Assembly: GCF_002024805.1 (NCBI RefSeq)
Contig: NZ_CP014337.1
Location: 186,001 to 250,000 of the forward strand
Direction: 5' to 3'
Length of the DNA stretch: 64,000 nucleotides
DNA from: Elizabethkingia bruuniana
GTDB taxonomy: Bacteria > Bacteroidota > Bacteroidia > Flavobacteriales > Weeksellaceae
In this document: positions 18,040 through 27,321 of the stretch, in pieces
Layout of the letters: every line of letters begins with the position of its first letter
Position numbering within the stretch: position 1 is the first letter of the stretch
Notes under the pieces: generated by a model
What the model was told of the DNA's origin: nothing
What the model saw: the letters and a program-made list of their open reading frames with translations, nothing else
Databases searched by the model: none
Position numbers and translations under genes: made by a program

Positions 18040-19089
18040 ATGGAAAAGTTAGATTACATCATCGTAGGGGACGGATATGCCGCCATGTTTTTTGCACATC
18101 AGCTATTGAAAGGCGGTAAAACTTTTAAATTATTTTCTGAAGGAAATAGAGCAGCGTCACATATCTCGGCAGGAGTATGTAATCCTGTTGTACTGAAGAG
18201 GTATAACAAAATATGGAATGATGAAGCACAAATGGACTATTTACCGGTTATCTTTGATGAGATTGAAGAATACCTGCATAAAAACTATTTAATCCAGGAA
18301 AATGTAGTTCGTATATTCCACGATGAAGGCGAGCATAAGCTATGGCTTAAAAAAGCTTCACAGGAAAAATTTGAAGACTATTTGGATTCAAACATACAGC
18401 AACTATCCAGTGTTGAGAATCCTTTTGGTATAGGAAGGGTAAAAAACTCCTGTCGTCTGGATGTTCGTAATTTCTTCACAGATTTTTTTAATTTTTTAGA
18501 GGAGAAAAACGCGCTAATAAAAGAAAGGTTTAATTATGATAAATTAAATACTGATCAGAATTCTTATAATGACTTTACTTTTGATAAAATCATCTTTGCA
18601 GAAGGGATAGGAATAAAAGATAATCCCTACTTCAGTGAAATACCTGTTAAGCCCAACAAAGGGCATCGTTTTAGCCTTCGACTGGAAAAAGATACAGAAG
18701 CTTTTGTGATCAAGAAGAAACATTTTCTGTTCAGATTTTCCGGAGACGAATATTATTATGGTGGAACCTATGACAGAGATTCCGAAACCCACGAGATTGA
18801 AGAAAAAGCTGTTGAGGAACTGAAAAAAGGACTTGAAGAAGTGTATAAATATGGCTATAAAATAGACGAAATATCTACTGCTTTCCGTGCGACTGTAGCA
18901 GACAGAAGACCTATAATCGGACGTCACGAAACACATGATAATCTTTATATTTTTAATGGATTAGGAGCAAGAGGCGTATTAAATGGCAGCTATTTTTCTA
19001 AGCAATTATTCGATTTTATAGAACATGGAACTGAATTTCATGAAGAGGTAAATGTAAAAAGATTTTCTCAAACCGAGAAATTGTCTTAA
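18040..19089 (+). CDS. FAD-dependent oxidoreductase, DAO family
   Basis: The N-terminal DYIIVGDGYAAMFFA is a Rossmann FAD-binding motif (GxGxxA) and SAGVCNPVVLKRY near residue 46 matches DAO-type oxidases. The C-terminal RPIIGRHETHDNLYIFNGLGARG closes the FAD site. I use the ATG at 18040 because the upstream TTG lies inside the glmS terminator hairpin. The substrate is unknown; glycine or N-methyl amino acid oxidation is the family norm. It is followed 12 bp later by the Rrf2 regulator gene. Confidence 0.8.
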   Translation: MEKLDYIIVGDGYAAMFFAHQLLKGGKTFKLFSEGNRAASHISAGVCNPVVLKRYNKIWNDEAQMDYLPVIFDEIEEYLHKNYLIQENVVRIFHDEGEHKLWLKKASQEKFEDYLDSNIQQLSSVENPFGIGRVKNSCRLDVRNFFTDFFNFLEEKNALIKERFNYDKLNTDQNSYNDFTFDKIIFAEGIGIKDNPYFSEIPVKPNKGHRFSLRLEKDTEAFVIKKKHFLFRFSGDEYYYGGTYDRDSETHEIEEKAVEELKKGLEEVYKYGYKIDEISTAFRATVADRRPIIGRHETHDNLYIFNGLGARGVLNGSYFSKQLFDFIEHGTEFHEEVNVKRFSQTEKLS

Positions 19090-19101
19090 ATTGCACAGAT
19101 T

Positions 19102-19518
19102 ATGATGTCCAAACGGTGTAAATACGCTTTAAAAGCGATGGTGAGGCTGGCGAGAAACTATAAAAATGGATTCTTGTCGACGGCCATTATTGCACAAGAG
19201 GAGAACATTCCCAAAAAATTTCTAGAACAAATTTTGCTGGAACTAAAAAGAGCCAAGCTTGTAAACAGCAAGCAAGGAATAGGTGGAGGTTATTATTTAC
19301 TTAAATCTCCCGATGAAGTTTCTTTAGCGGATTTGTACCGTATTTTCGAAGGGCCAATTTCTTTAACGCCCTGTATTTACCTTAACTATTACGAAGCTTG
19401 CGACGATTGTGTTGACGAGGAAGCATGCTACCTAAGACATGAATTAATCAACGTTCGTGAGAAGACGCGTAAAAGTATGATGGAGGCTACACTAACAGCC
19501 TTTATGAATAGGAAGTAA
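19102..19518 (+). CDS. Rrf2-family transcriptional regulator
   Basis: An N-terminal winged helix (KRCKYALKAMVRLARNY, with ILLELKRAKLVNSKQGIGGGYYL as wing and recognition helix) and a C-terminal cluster of cysteines in PCIYLNYYEACDDCVDEEAC near residues 92-112. Such cysteines bind an iron-sulfur cluster in IscR and NsrR; CymR-type members lack them and sense cysteine status with CysK. Its position directly before cysH, and an inverted repeat in the cysH promoter, make it the likely regulator of the sulfate assimilation genes (inference). Confidence 0.88.
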   Translation: MMSKRCKYALKAMVRLARNYKNGFLSTAIIAQEENIPKKFLEQILLELKRAKLVNSKQGIGGGYYLLKSPDEVSLADLYRIFEGPISLTPCIYLNYYEACDDCVDEEACYLRHELINVREKTRKSMMEATLTAFMNRK

Positions 19519-19526
19519 TTTTTTTT

Positions 19527-19577
19527 AAATCTAAATACTACTAATTTGGTAGATTTAATAGAATTAATATATATTTG
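19527..19577 (+). promoter_or_regulatory. cysH promoter with overlapping inverted repeats (candidate Rrf2 operator)
   Basis: A TATATTTG -7 box (19570-19577) is preceded, after 21 bp, by TTTG (19545-19548). The -33 box lies inside CTACTAATTTGGTAG (19538-19552; 12 of 15 positions symmetric). A second perfect pair, AAATCTA/TAGATTT (19527-19533 and 19550-19556), overlaps it. Repressor binding here would block the promoter. Confidence 0.6.
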
Positions 19578-19599
19578 CAAAATAAATTTTGAATCTGAA

Positions 19600-20313
19600 A
19601 TGGAAAATAGTCTGAAAATACAACTGAATGAATTACTGGAAGGGATATCGGAAACCCTTTCCAATACAGAGATTTTGCAGTTACTGGTAGACAGATTTCC
19701 GAAAGAGGTAATCTTTTCTACCAGTTTTAGTTATGAAGATCAGGTTGTAACATATCTGGTAAAAGACTTGGATGTGGATATTTTTACACTGGATACAGGA
19801 AGGCTTTTTGAGCAGACTTACGAAACATGGTCGGCAACAAAAGCTTTTTTCAAAAAAGATATCAAAGCATTTTATCCGGACGCAGAAGTCTTAGGGAAAT
19901 TTGTAACTGAAAATGGACCCGATTCATTTTATCGTTCAGTTGAAAACAGAAAGACCTGTTGTAATATCCGTAAAGTTCAGCCTTTGAAAAAAGCATTGCA
20001 GGGTTATAAAGTTTGGGTTACCGGATTAAGAGCGGAGCATTCTGCTAACAGACACAGTATGTCCCCATTGGAGTGGGACGCAGATAATCAGATTATAAAA
20101 TACCATCCATTGCTACACTGGACGACGCAGGAAGTAAAGGACTATGTAAAAGAAAACAGACTACCGTATAATTATCTTCATGAAAAAGGTTTTGTAAGTA
20201 TCGGATGTGCACCGTGTACCAGAGCTATTCAGGAAGGAGAAGATTTCAGAGCCGGCCGCTGGTGGTGGGAGGATGCTAATAAAAAGGAGTGTGGTCTGCA
20301 TATTCACCAATAA
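19600..20313 (+). CDS. cysH: adenylylsulfate reductase (CysH family, iron-sulfur type)
   Basis: Reduces activated sulfate to sulfite. LDTGRLFEQTYETW near residue 61 and the C-terminal GRWWWED are family motifs. The cysteine pairs KTCCNIRK and GCAPC are those that hold a 4Fe-4S cluster in enzymes that use APS directly. No APS kinase (CysC) gene or domain is present in the locus, which agrees. The ATG at 19600 is chosen because the upstream TTG at 19546 overlaps the promoter boxes. First structural gene of the sulfate cluster. Confidence 0.9.
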   Translation: MENSLKIQLNELLEGISETLSNTEILQLLVDRFPKEVIFSTSFSYEDQVVTYLVKDLDVDIFTLDTGRLFEQTYETWSATKAFFKKDIKAFYPDAEVLGKFVTENGPDSFYRSVENRKTCCNIRKVQPLKKALQGYKVWVTGLRAEHSANRHSMSPLEWDADNQIIKYHPLLHWTTQEVKDYVKENRLPYNYLHEKGFVSIGCAPCTRAIQEGEDFRAGRWWWEDANKKECGLHIHQ

Positions 20314-20325
20314 AAAAGAAAACAA

Positions 20326-21237
20326 ATGTCAACAATAGAACAAGCCAATTATTTAGAACAGTTAGAATCCGAATCTATTTATATTCTACGTGAAGTAGCC
20401 GGACAGTTTGAACGTCCTGCATTGCTTTTTAGTGGAGGAAAGGATAGTATCACATTGGCACATCTGGCTTTTAAAGCTTTTAGACCTGGTAAAATTCCTT
20501 TCACCTTTGTTCATGTAGATACCGGACACAATTTCCCGGAGGCATTGGACTTCAGAGATGCTTTGGTAAAAGAATTAGGTGTAGGCCTTGTGGTACGTAA
20601 GGTGGAAGATACAATAAAGAAAAAAAATCTTACAGAACCAAAAGGTAAGTTTCCGAGCAGAAACTGGCTGCAGACTTTCACGCTGCTTGATACAATTGAA
20701 GAATTTGAATTCGATGCCTGTATTGGTGGTGCTAGAAGGGATGAAGAAAAAGCACGAGCAAAAGAGAGAATCTTTTCAGTACGTGATGAATTCGGACAAT
20801 GGGATCCGAAACTTCAGCGTCCGGAATTGTGGAATATTTTCAATGGTAAGATTCATAAAGGAGAGAATGTTAGAGTTTTCCCGATTAGTAACTGGACTGA
20901 ATTAGATGTATGGAATTATATCCGAAAAGAGAAAATAGAATTACCATCTATTTATTTCTCTCATGACAGAGAAGTAGTAGATCTGAACGGACAATGGATT
21001 GCTAATTCTGAACATGCTTCTCTTGATTCCGATGATCTGATAACTACAAAAAGAGTACGTTACCGTACTGTAGGAGATATGACCTGTACAGCTGCTGTAG
21101 AATCGAATGCTGAAACAATAGATGAAGTAATAGATGAAATTATAGCAACCCGTATTTCGGAAAGAGGAGAAACACGAATCGATGACCGGGTGACTGAAGC
21201 TGCAATGGAAGACCGTAAAAAAGGAGGATACTTTTAA
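20326..21237 (+). CDS. cysD: sulfate adenylyltransferase subunit 2
   Basis: The small subunit of ATP sulfurylase, forming APS from sulfate and ATP together with CysN. The PP-loop LFSGGKDSI near residue 34 binds ATP, and FTFVHVDTGHNFPE near 64 and GGARRDEEKARAKER near 130 are CysD signatures. 303 residues, complete. It starts 12 bp after cysH. The 75-bp gap to cysN holds self-complementary TGAT/ATCA repeats. Confidence 0.95.
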   Translation: MSTIEQANYLEQLESESIYILREVAGQFERPALLFSGGKDSITLAHLAFKAFRPGKIPFTFVHVDTGHNFPEALDFRDALVKELGVGLVVRKVEDTIKKKNLTEPKGKFPSRNWLQTFTLLDTIEEFEFDACIGGARRDEEKARAKERIFSVRDEFGQWDPKLQRPELWNIFNGKIHKGENVRVFPISNWTELDVWNYIRKEKIELPSIYFSHDREVVDLNGQWIANSEHASLDSDDLITTKRVRYRTVGDMTCTAAVESNAETIDEVIDEIIATRISERGETRIDDRVTEAAMEDRKKGGYF

Positions 21238-21312
21238 TATAATTGATGATCGATAAGTAATAATTGATTTATCTATCATCGACAATCATTTATCAATTAC
21301 AACTGAGAAGAC

Positions 21313-22605
21313 ATGGACATATTAAGATTTATAACAGCAGGAAGTGTAGATGATGGTAAAAGTACCCTTATCGGCAGACTGCTTTACGATAGTAAAAGCA
21401 TTTTACAGGATCAGCTGGAGGTTTTGGAAAAGCATTCTAAGAACAAAAATGATGACGGAGTAGATCTTGCGCTTCTTACTGACGGACTGCGTGCAGAAAG
21501 AGAGCAAGGAATTACAATAGACGTAGCCTACAGATATTTTTCAACAGCCAGAAGAAAGTTTATTATAGCTGATGCTCCCGGGCATGTACAGTATACCCGA
21601 AATATGATCACCGGTGCATCCAACTCGGATCTGATGGTCATCCTTATCGATGCCCGCCAGGGAGTTATAGAACAAACCAGAAGGCATTCTATTATAGCAT
21701 CATTACTTAACCTGAAAAAGGTTGCTGTAGCGATCAACAAAATGGATTTAGTAGATTATTCACAGGAAGTCTATGAAAATATAAAAGCTGATTATGCAAA
21801 AATTGCAGAAAATCTTGGACTGACTCATGTTACCTATTTTCCGATATCAGCATTAAGAGGAGATAATATAGTAACCAGATCTGCTGATACAGATTGGTAT
21901 AATGGTGTTTCTCTTTTAGAATACCTGGAAGAAGTACAAGTAAATACCGATACAGATATTAACAGTCGCTTTCAGGTGCAGTATGTAATTCGTCCTCAAA
22001 ATATGAAATATTTCGCCGATTCCTATGAAAATAATGAACAAGAAGAGAGGCAGTTTGATGAATTACATGATTATCGTGGTTATGCCGGGAAAATTCTAAG
22101 TGGGGATTTTCGCAAGGGAGATCACATTTCTATTCTGCCTGCAGAAATTTCTACGAAAATAGACAGAATTGAAATTAACGGATCCGAAGTTGAAGAAGCC
22201 TTTGAAGGGCAGTCGGTGGTATTGCATATTGAAGATGATATAGATGTAAGCAGAGGAGACTTTTTTGTAGCAGCAGAGCAATTGCCACAAGTAGAAAAAG
22301 AAGTAGAAGTATTACTATGCTGGCTGGATCAAAAAGCATTACAGCCGGGTAATAAATACATATTGCAACACCATAGCAGACAGATAAAAGCTTTGGTGAA
22401 AGATGTGGAATATAAAGTAAATGTAAATACACTGGAACACGAAAAAGCAGATGGTGATATAAAGCTGAATGAAATTGTAAAAGTAACACTAAAAACAGCA
22501 CAGCCTCTGGTTTTCGATAGTTTCAGAAAAAATAAAGCAACAGGTTCTGCAATTCTGGTAGACGAAACCTCTAACTCGACAGTTGCAGCCTGTATAATTC
22601 AGTAA
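21313..22605 (+). CDS. cysN: sulfate adenylyltransferase subunit 1 (GTPase)
   Basis: The regulatory GTPase subunit of ATP sulfurylase. The P-loop GSVDDGKSTLIGRLL near residue 10, DAPGH near 92 and NKMDLVD near 147 are the EF-Tu-like G motifs. At 430 residues it lacks the CysC APS-kinase domain that is often fused at the C-terminus, so the cell appears to make APS but not PAPS here. It is followed 2 bp later by the serine acetyltransferase gene. Confidence 0.95.
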   Translation: MDILRFITAGSVDDGKSTLIGRLLYDSKSILQDQLEVLEKHSKNKNDDGVDLALLTDGLRAEREQGITIDVAYRYFSTARRKFIIADAPGHVQYTRNMITGASNSDLMVILIDARQGVIEQTRRHSIIASLLNLKKVAVAINKMDLVDYSQEVYENIKADYAKIAENLGLTHVTYFPISALRGDNIVTRSADTDWYNGVSLLEYLEEVQVNTDTDINSRFQVQYVIRPQNMKYFADSYENNEQEERQFDELHDYRGYAGKILSGDFRKGDHISILPAEISTKIDRIEINGSEVEEAFEGQSVVLHIEDDIDVSRGDFFVAAEQLPQVEKEVEVLLCWLDQKALQPGNKYILQHHSRQIKALVKDVEYKVNVNTLEHEKADGDIKLNEIVKVTLKTAQPLVFDSFRKNKATGSAILVDETSNSTVAACIIQ

Positions 22606-22607
22606 AT

Positions 22608-23441
22608 ATGAGTAAAGTGTCCGATTCTTTTATTGAGCAGATTTTTCAGAGAAAAAAAAATGCATCATATGGTTTCTTCGATAAGAATAAAGCTGAAGCT
22701 TTTGTGGAGGAATTATACCAGTTGCTTTTTCTTCCTCAGCATATCAATATGGAGGAGACGCTGAGAAATAATTTTGATGAATTACAGAACAAACTTTTTG
22801 AATTAATTAAAAATACGACCGATGACAAACTTTTTGCAGAACGACAAGTGGAAGTGCTGTTTGATGCATTGCCGGAAATATATGATCGCCTGATACTGGA
22901 TGCTAAATCCATTTTAGAATTTGATCCTGCAACAGAATCACTGGAAGAAATTCTGCTGGCATATCCCGGATTTTTCGCCACTTATGTTTATAGGATTTCC
23001 CACCAGCTGTGGAAACAGAAAATAAGAACTCTTCCCCGCATTCTTTCGGAATACGGGCATAGCAAGACCGGAATCGATATTCATCCCGGAGCGGTTATAG
23101 GAGAACACTTTTTCATAGATCACGGAACAGGTATTGTGATTGGAGAAACATCGGTAATTGGCAATAATGTGAAGATCTATCAAGGGGTAACATTAGGCGC
23201 ATTAAATGTTTCCAAAGATAAAGCCAATCAGAAAAGACATCCTAATATCGAGGACAACGTTATTATTTATTCTGGTGCTACTATTCTGGGTGGAGAGACA
23301 ACCATTGGCCGGGACAGTATTATAGGAGGTAATGTATGGATTACCCAGAATGTTCCTTCAAATTCTCTGGTCTATAACAAAAGCGAAATCAGGATAAAAG
23401 ACAATAATCCTCTTCCGGAGTCATTAACCTTTGTCATTTAA
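22608..23441 (+). CDS. cysE: serine O-acetyltransferase
   Basis: Acetylates serine to O-acetylserine, the carbon acceptor for sulfide. An alpha-helical N-terminal region (1-130) is followed by left-handed beta-helix hexapeptide repeats (GIDIHPGAVIGEHFFIDHGT, IGETSVIGNNVKIYQGVTLG) holding the catalytic histidines. 277 residues, of the EpsC-like long type. Its position between cysN and the cysteine synthase gene supports co-expression for cysteine synthesis. Confidence 0.92.
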   Translation: MSKVSDSFIEQIFQRKKNASYGFFDKNKAEAFVEELYQLLFLPQHINMEETLRNNFDELQNKLFELIKNTTDDKLFAERQVEVLFDALPEIYDRLILDAKSILEFDPATESLEEILLAYPGFFATYVYRISHQLWKQKIRTLPRILSEYGHSKTGIDIHPGAVIGEHFFIDHGTGIVIGETSVIGNNVKIYQGVTLGALNVSKDKANQKRHPNIEDNVIIYSGATILGGETTIGRDSIIGGNVWITQNVPSNSLVYNKSEIRIKDNNPLPESLTFVI

Positions 23442-23486
23442 AGTACTAATAACCATATATACAGTAAACAACTAAAGAAAAACATT

Positions 23487-24398
23487 ATGAAATTTCAGAA
23501 TATATTAGAAACTATAGGAAATACACCAGTCGTAAAAATTAATAAACTTTTTAATTCAGATAGTGAGGTTTGGATAAAGCTGGAGAAGAGTAATCCGGGC
23601 GGAAGTATTAAAGACAGAATTGCTCTTTCGATGATTGAAGATGCAGAGGCTAAAGGATTACTGAATAAAGATAGTATAATTATAGAACCTACAAGTGGTA
23701 ATACCGGAATCGGACTTTCTCTGGTAGCAGCTGTGAAGGGATATAAACTTATTCTGGTCATGCCCGAGAGTATGAGTGTGGAAAGAAGAAAGATTATGGA
23801 GGCTTATGGAGCAGAATTCGTATTGACACCAAGAGAAAAAGGGATGAAAGGTGCTATCGAAAAAGCCAGTGAACTAGCAGAAGTAACGCCAAATTCGTGG
23901 ATTCCGAGACAGTTTGATAATCCTGCAAATGTGAAAGTTCATACTGAAACCACAGCACAGGAAATTTTGCAGGATTTTCCGGACGGACTAGATTATATTA
24001 TTACTGGAGTAGGAACTGGTGGACATATCACAGGAATTGCACAAGTAGTAAAACAAAAATATCCTAATGTAAAAGTAATCGCTGTAGAACCGGAATTATC
24101 ACCAGTATTAAGCGGCGGTGCACCGGGGCCACATCCGTTACAGGGCTTAGGAGCAGGTTTTGTTCCGTCTATTCTGGATACTTCTATTTTAGATGGTATT
24201 ACTCAGATTGGCAAAGATGAAGCTTTTGCTTTTGCTATCGAAGCCGCAAAAAAAGAAGGTCTTTTCGTCGGGATTTCTACAGGAGCAGCATTAGCTGCTG
24301 TTGCAAAAAAACTTTCCGAAGTGCCGGCAGGTTCTAAAATATTAACGATTAACTACGACACGGGAGAAAGATATCTTTCCATAGAAGGATTGTTCTAA
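23487..24398 (+). CDS. cysK: cysteine synthase (O-acetylserine sulfhydrylase)
   Basis: Joins sulfide with O-acetylserine to give cysteine. The PLP lysine lies in NPGGSIKDR near residue 41, the phosphate-binding loop is [10 protein letters not shown] near 69, and [10 protein letters not shown] near 172 completes the site. 303 residues, CysK/CysM family. Which subtype it is cannot be settled by eye. A 189-bp gap holding a REP-like element separates it from the siroheme gene. Confidence 0.92.
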   Translation: MKFQNILETIGNTPVVKINKLFNSDSEVWIKLEKSNPGGSIKDRIALSMIEDAEAKGLLNKDSIIIEPTSGNTGIGLSLVAAVKGYKLILVMPESMSVERRKIMEAYGAEFVLTPREKGMKGAIEKASELAEVTPNSWIPRQFDNPANVKVHTETTAQEILQDFPDGLDYIITGVGTGGHITGIAQVVKQKYPNVKVIAVEPELSPVLSGGAPGPHPLQGLGAGFVPSILDTSILDGITQIGKDEAFAFAIEAAKKEGLFVGISTGAALAAVAKKLSEVPAGSKILTINYDTGERYLSIEGLF

Positions 24399-24434
24399 AG
24401 CATTTATTTTAAAAAGAAAATAATTATTGCTAAT

Positions 24435-24535
24435 GCTTCGATAGTTCATCAGGCTCACTATAAACTCAGCTCAGCATGACAGTTTTAATATTCAATCTTA
24501 GGTTGTAACGTTGTCAGTCTGAGCCTGTCGAAGAC
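24435..24535. repeat. REP-like extragenic palindrome
   Basis: The right arm CTGAGCCTGTCGAAG (within 24513-24535) and the left arm starting CTTCGATAGTTCATCAGGCTC (24435-24482) form an imperfect inverted repeat. The CTTCGACAGGCTCAG core is a common intergenic repeat of Flavobacteriia (from memory). Confidence 0.55.
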
Positions 24536-24587
24536 TCTATAGTAAATTGAGAATACAGCAATAGAAGAAACATACACCAGATTTTAA

Positions 24588-25433
24588 ATGAAAACAACTA
24601 ATAAAACACCAAAGGTATATCTTATCGGTGCAGGGCCTGGCGATCCTGATCTGATCACAGTAAAAGCTATTCGCGCCATTACAGAAGCAGATGTAATCTT
24701 ATGTGACAGACTGGTTAGTCCCGAGATTGTGGATAACTATGTGGGAAAAGAAACAGAGATTGTTTATGTAGGTAAAGAATGCAGTAAAAAAGCATCCACA
24801 CCACAGTCTTCTATTAATGAACTGATGGTAGAATATGCACTTCAGAATAAAACGGTTGCAAGACTAAAGGGTGGGGATGTGTCCATATTTTCCAATATCC
24901 TGGATGAATTACAGGTACTGAAAGAGAATAAGATCGCATATGAAATTATTCCGGGAGTAACTGCCGCTCTTGGAGCTGCTGCTTATGCCGGAATGCCCTT
25001 GACAGCGAGAGGATATGCAACATCAGTTAGATTTCTTACATATTATAAATCCGAAATACTGAATGAGGATTACTGGAAAGAAATAGCAGAAACCAATGAT
25101 ACGCTGGTGTTTTATATGTCTGTAGGAAACCTTACCAATCTGGTGGATAAATTTAAAGAATATGGTGTCTCTTCGGAAAAGAAAATCGCCGTAATAGAAC
25201 AGGCGACAACACCTTTTCAGAAGGTATATACTTCTTCATTTGAAGATTTTGCCCAAAAGTTGGGGCATAAACTATTTGCATCACCTTCATTGGTGGTTAT
25301 CGGCAAAATAGTAAATCTGCATGAAGAATTCTCCTGGCTGCAAAATACAGACGGGGAAGGATTGTATTTCAAATCAATAACCAATGGAAGTCTGCTTCCA
25401 AAAACTCAAAAACTTTTTGAATATGCTGTCTGA
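24588..25433 (+). CDS. cobA: uroporphyrinogen-III C-methyltransferase
   Basis: Methylates uroporphyrinogen III at C2 and C7 with SAM, giving precorrin-2 for siroheme, the cofactor of sulfite reductase. GAGPGDPDLITVKA at residue 13, RLKGGDVSIFSN near 84 and MPLTARG near 136 are SUMT motifs. The dehydrogenase/chelatase step appears to be supplied by the fusion protein at 32379. Its stop codon overlaps the cysJ start by 11 bp. Confidence 0.93.
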   Translation: MKTTNKTPKVYLIGAGPGDPDLITVKAIRAITEADVILCDRLVSPEIVDNYVGKETEIVYVGKECSKKASTPQSSINELMVEYALQNKTVARLKGGDVSIFSNILDELQVLKENKIAYEIIPGVTAALGAAAYAGMPLTARGYATSVRFLTYYKSEILNEDYWKEIAETNDTLVFYMSVGNLTNLVDKFKEYGVSSEKKIAVIEQATTPFQKVYTSSFEDFAQKLGHKLFASPSLVVIGKIVNLHEEFSWLQNTDGEGLYFKSITNGSLLPKTQKLFEYAV

Positions 25434-27129
25434 AACTAAACTAAAAGTACTGAAAGAAATATCCAGTGGCTTTTCCAGAGATGAAGCTATCTGGGCAAGC
25501 GGTTATCTGGCAGGTTTGGCCGGAACGTCTGCCGCTGTGACAGACTTACCTCCACAGCAAACGACACATACAACAGCTGTAAAGAAAATAGCACTGGTAT
25601 ATGGTACAGAAACAGGTAATAGTAAGAAACTTGCAACAGAGCTAGCCGGAGTTGCTAAGAAAAAAGGCATTCAGGTAAAGTTGGGTGATTTGTCTCAGTA
25701 CAAGCCTAAAGACCTGGCCAAGGAAGAATATTTATTTGTTGTAATAAGTACTCAGGGAGAAGGAGAGCCACCAATCCTGGCGAAGAAATTCTACGATTAT
25801 ATTCATGAAAACGAACTGAATCTTTCCAATATTAAGTTCGGAGTTTTAGCATTAGGTGACAGTACTTATCCACAATTCTGTAAAACAGGTGAAGATCTGG
25901 ATATACGTTTCGAAGTTCTCGGCGCAGAACGTATTATTCCGCTAAAAAGATGTGATATAGATTATGAAGAAGATGCCCACAAATGGCTCGATCATATTTT
26001 TGAGGTTGTACAAAATAAGGCTGTAAGCCCTTCACAGGCAACGGTTGCACCAAAGGCATCCTCCGGCAGAAAAAAGTATCAGGGAAAAGTATCCGCTATT
26101 ATTAACCTGAACGATATTACTTCTGATAAAGAGACATATCACATTGAGATTGAAACGGAAGAGCCAATTGCCTACCGTCCGGGAGATGCATTAGGAGTTA
26201 TACCTTATAATCCAAAATCTGTGGTAAAAGAGATTATCGGCTTAACAGGTATAGATCCTGAAAAACAAATTCAGACAGCCAGAGTCAATGCCAGTGCAGA
26301 AGAGCTTCTTCATCAGCATCTTAACATCAGCTATCTGCTAAAGACAACAGTTGCACAATATGCACAAATTACCGGACATGATATACCGGAAACCCGTTTA
26401 AGTCTTTTGGATTTGCTTAGAATTTATCCGGTAAAAAACGCAGAGGAATTCGAAGACGTTATAAAAGCACTGACCGTTCAGGCTCCACGTTTGTATTCAG
26501 TTTCATCGTCGCCGGAGGCTCATGGAGATTCTGAAATTCATATTACAGTAGCCAAATCAGAGTTTTTAATCAATGATAAAAAACAAAATGGCTTGTGTAG
26601 TGGCTTTCTCAGTGAATTTGAAGAAGACGGAGATGTCGAGTTCTATATACAGGAGGCTAAACATTTTAAACTTCCGGAAACGGCAAAAGATGTTATAATG
26701 ATAGGCCCCGGAACAGGAATCGCACCATTCCGCTCATTCCTTTGGGAGCGTGATGCTACGGGAGCAGAAGGAAGAAACTGGCTTTTCTTCGGAGACCGGA
26801 GTTTTGTATCAGATTTCCTTTATCAGTCAGAATTTCAGGATTTCCTGAAAACAGGAGCTTTAACGAATCTGGATCTTGCATTTTCCAGAGATACTACAGA
26901 AAAAGTATACGTACAGCACAGACTGCAACAAAAATCTTCGGAAGTATTTCAGTGGTTGGAGGGAGGAGCATCAGTATATGTATGCGGGGCAAAAGAGCCT
27001 ATGAGTAAGGATGTGGAAGAAACACTACTCGGTATTATTCAGCATGAAGGAAAAAGAAACGAAGAGGAGGCAAAAAACTATTTAGAAGAACTGGAACTAA
27101 GTGGCAGATATGCTAAAGATGTATACTAA
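25423..27129 (+). CDS. cysJ: sulfite reductase (NADPH) flavoprotein subunit
   Basis: Carries electrons from NADPH via FAD and FMN to the CysI hemoprotein. An N-terminal flavodoxin domain (YGTETGNSKKLA near residue 52) precedes a CYPOR-type FAD domain (RLYSVSSSPEAHGD near 350) and an NADPH domain (GPGTGIAPFRSF near 425). I start at the ATG at 25423 (MLSETKLK), which overlaps the cobA stop as ATGCTGTCTGA; the ATG at 25384 would force a long overlap. Confidence 0.9.
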   Translation: MLSETKLKVLKEISSGFSRDEAIWASGYLAGLAGTSAAVTDLPPQQTTHTTAVKKIALVYGTETGNSKKLATELAGVAKKKGIQVKLGDLSQYKPKDLAKEEYLFVVISTQGEGEPPILAKKFYDYIHENELNLSNIKFGVLALGDSTYPQFCKTGEDLDIRFEVLGAERIIPLKRCDIDYEEDAHKWLDHIFEVVQNKAVSPSQATVAPKASSGRKKYQGKVSAIINLNDITSDKETYHIEIETEEPIAYRPGDALGVIPYNPKSVVKEIIGLTGIDPEKQIQTARVNASAEELLHQHLNISYLLKTTVAQYAQITGHDIPETRLSLLDLLRIYPVKNAEEFEDVIKALTVQAPRLYSVSSSPEAHGDSEIHITVAKSEFLINDKKQNGLCSGFLSEFEEDGDVEFYIQEAKHFKLPETAKDVIMIGPGTGIAPFRSFLWERDATGAEGRNWLFFGDRSFVSDFLYQSEFQDFLKTGALTNLDLAFSRDTTEKVYVQHRLQQKSSEVFQWLEGGASVYVCGAKEPMSKDVEETLLGIIQHEGKRNEEEAKNYLEELELSGRYAKDVY

Positions 27130-27256
27130 AACAGTTTGATTGTAAAATCGTTAAACCGTTTTATAGATCTTACAGAAATTAAGAAAATAAAGTGGGTTGA
27201 GAATCTCAATATTCTAAATTTCTTAATGGTATAAAATATTAAATAATTTAGGATAA

Positions 27257-27299
27257 GTCTCTTCGAGACCTATTAATATAAGATAGGATGAAGTCCTAT
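27257..27299 (+). promoter_or_regulatory. two small hairpins in the cysJ-cysI gap
   Basis: GTCTC-TTC-GAGAC (27257-27269) and ATAGGA-TGAAG-TCCTAT (27283-27299) lie just before cysI. Neither has a T run, so they look like mRNA-stabilising or leader structures rather than terminators. Confidence 0.3.
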
Positions 27300-27321
27300 A
27301 GCTAAAAATAAAACAACAATC

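Noticed and set aside
22175-22501. 108-codon Leu-rich minus-strand frame opposite cysN
   Set aside because: It is the reverse complement of well-conserved cysN codons and resembles no family.
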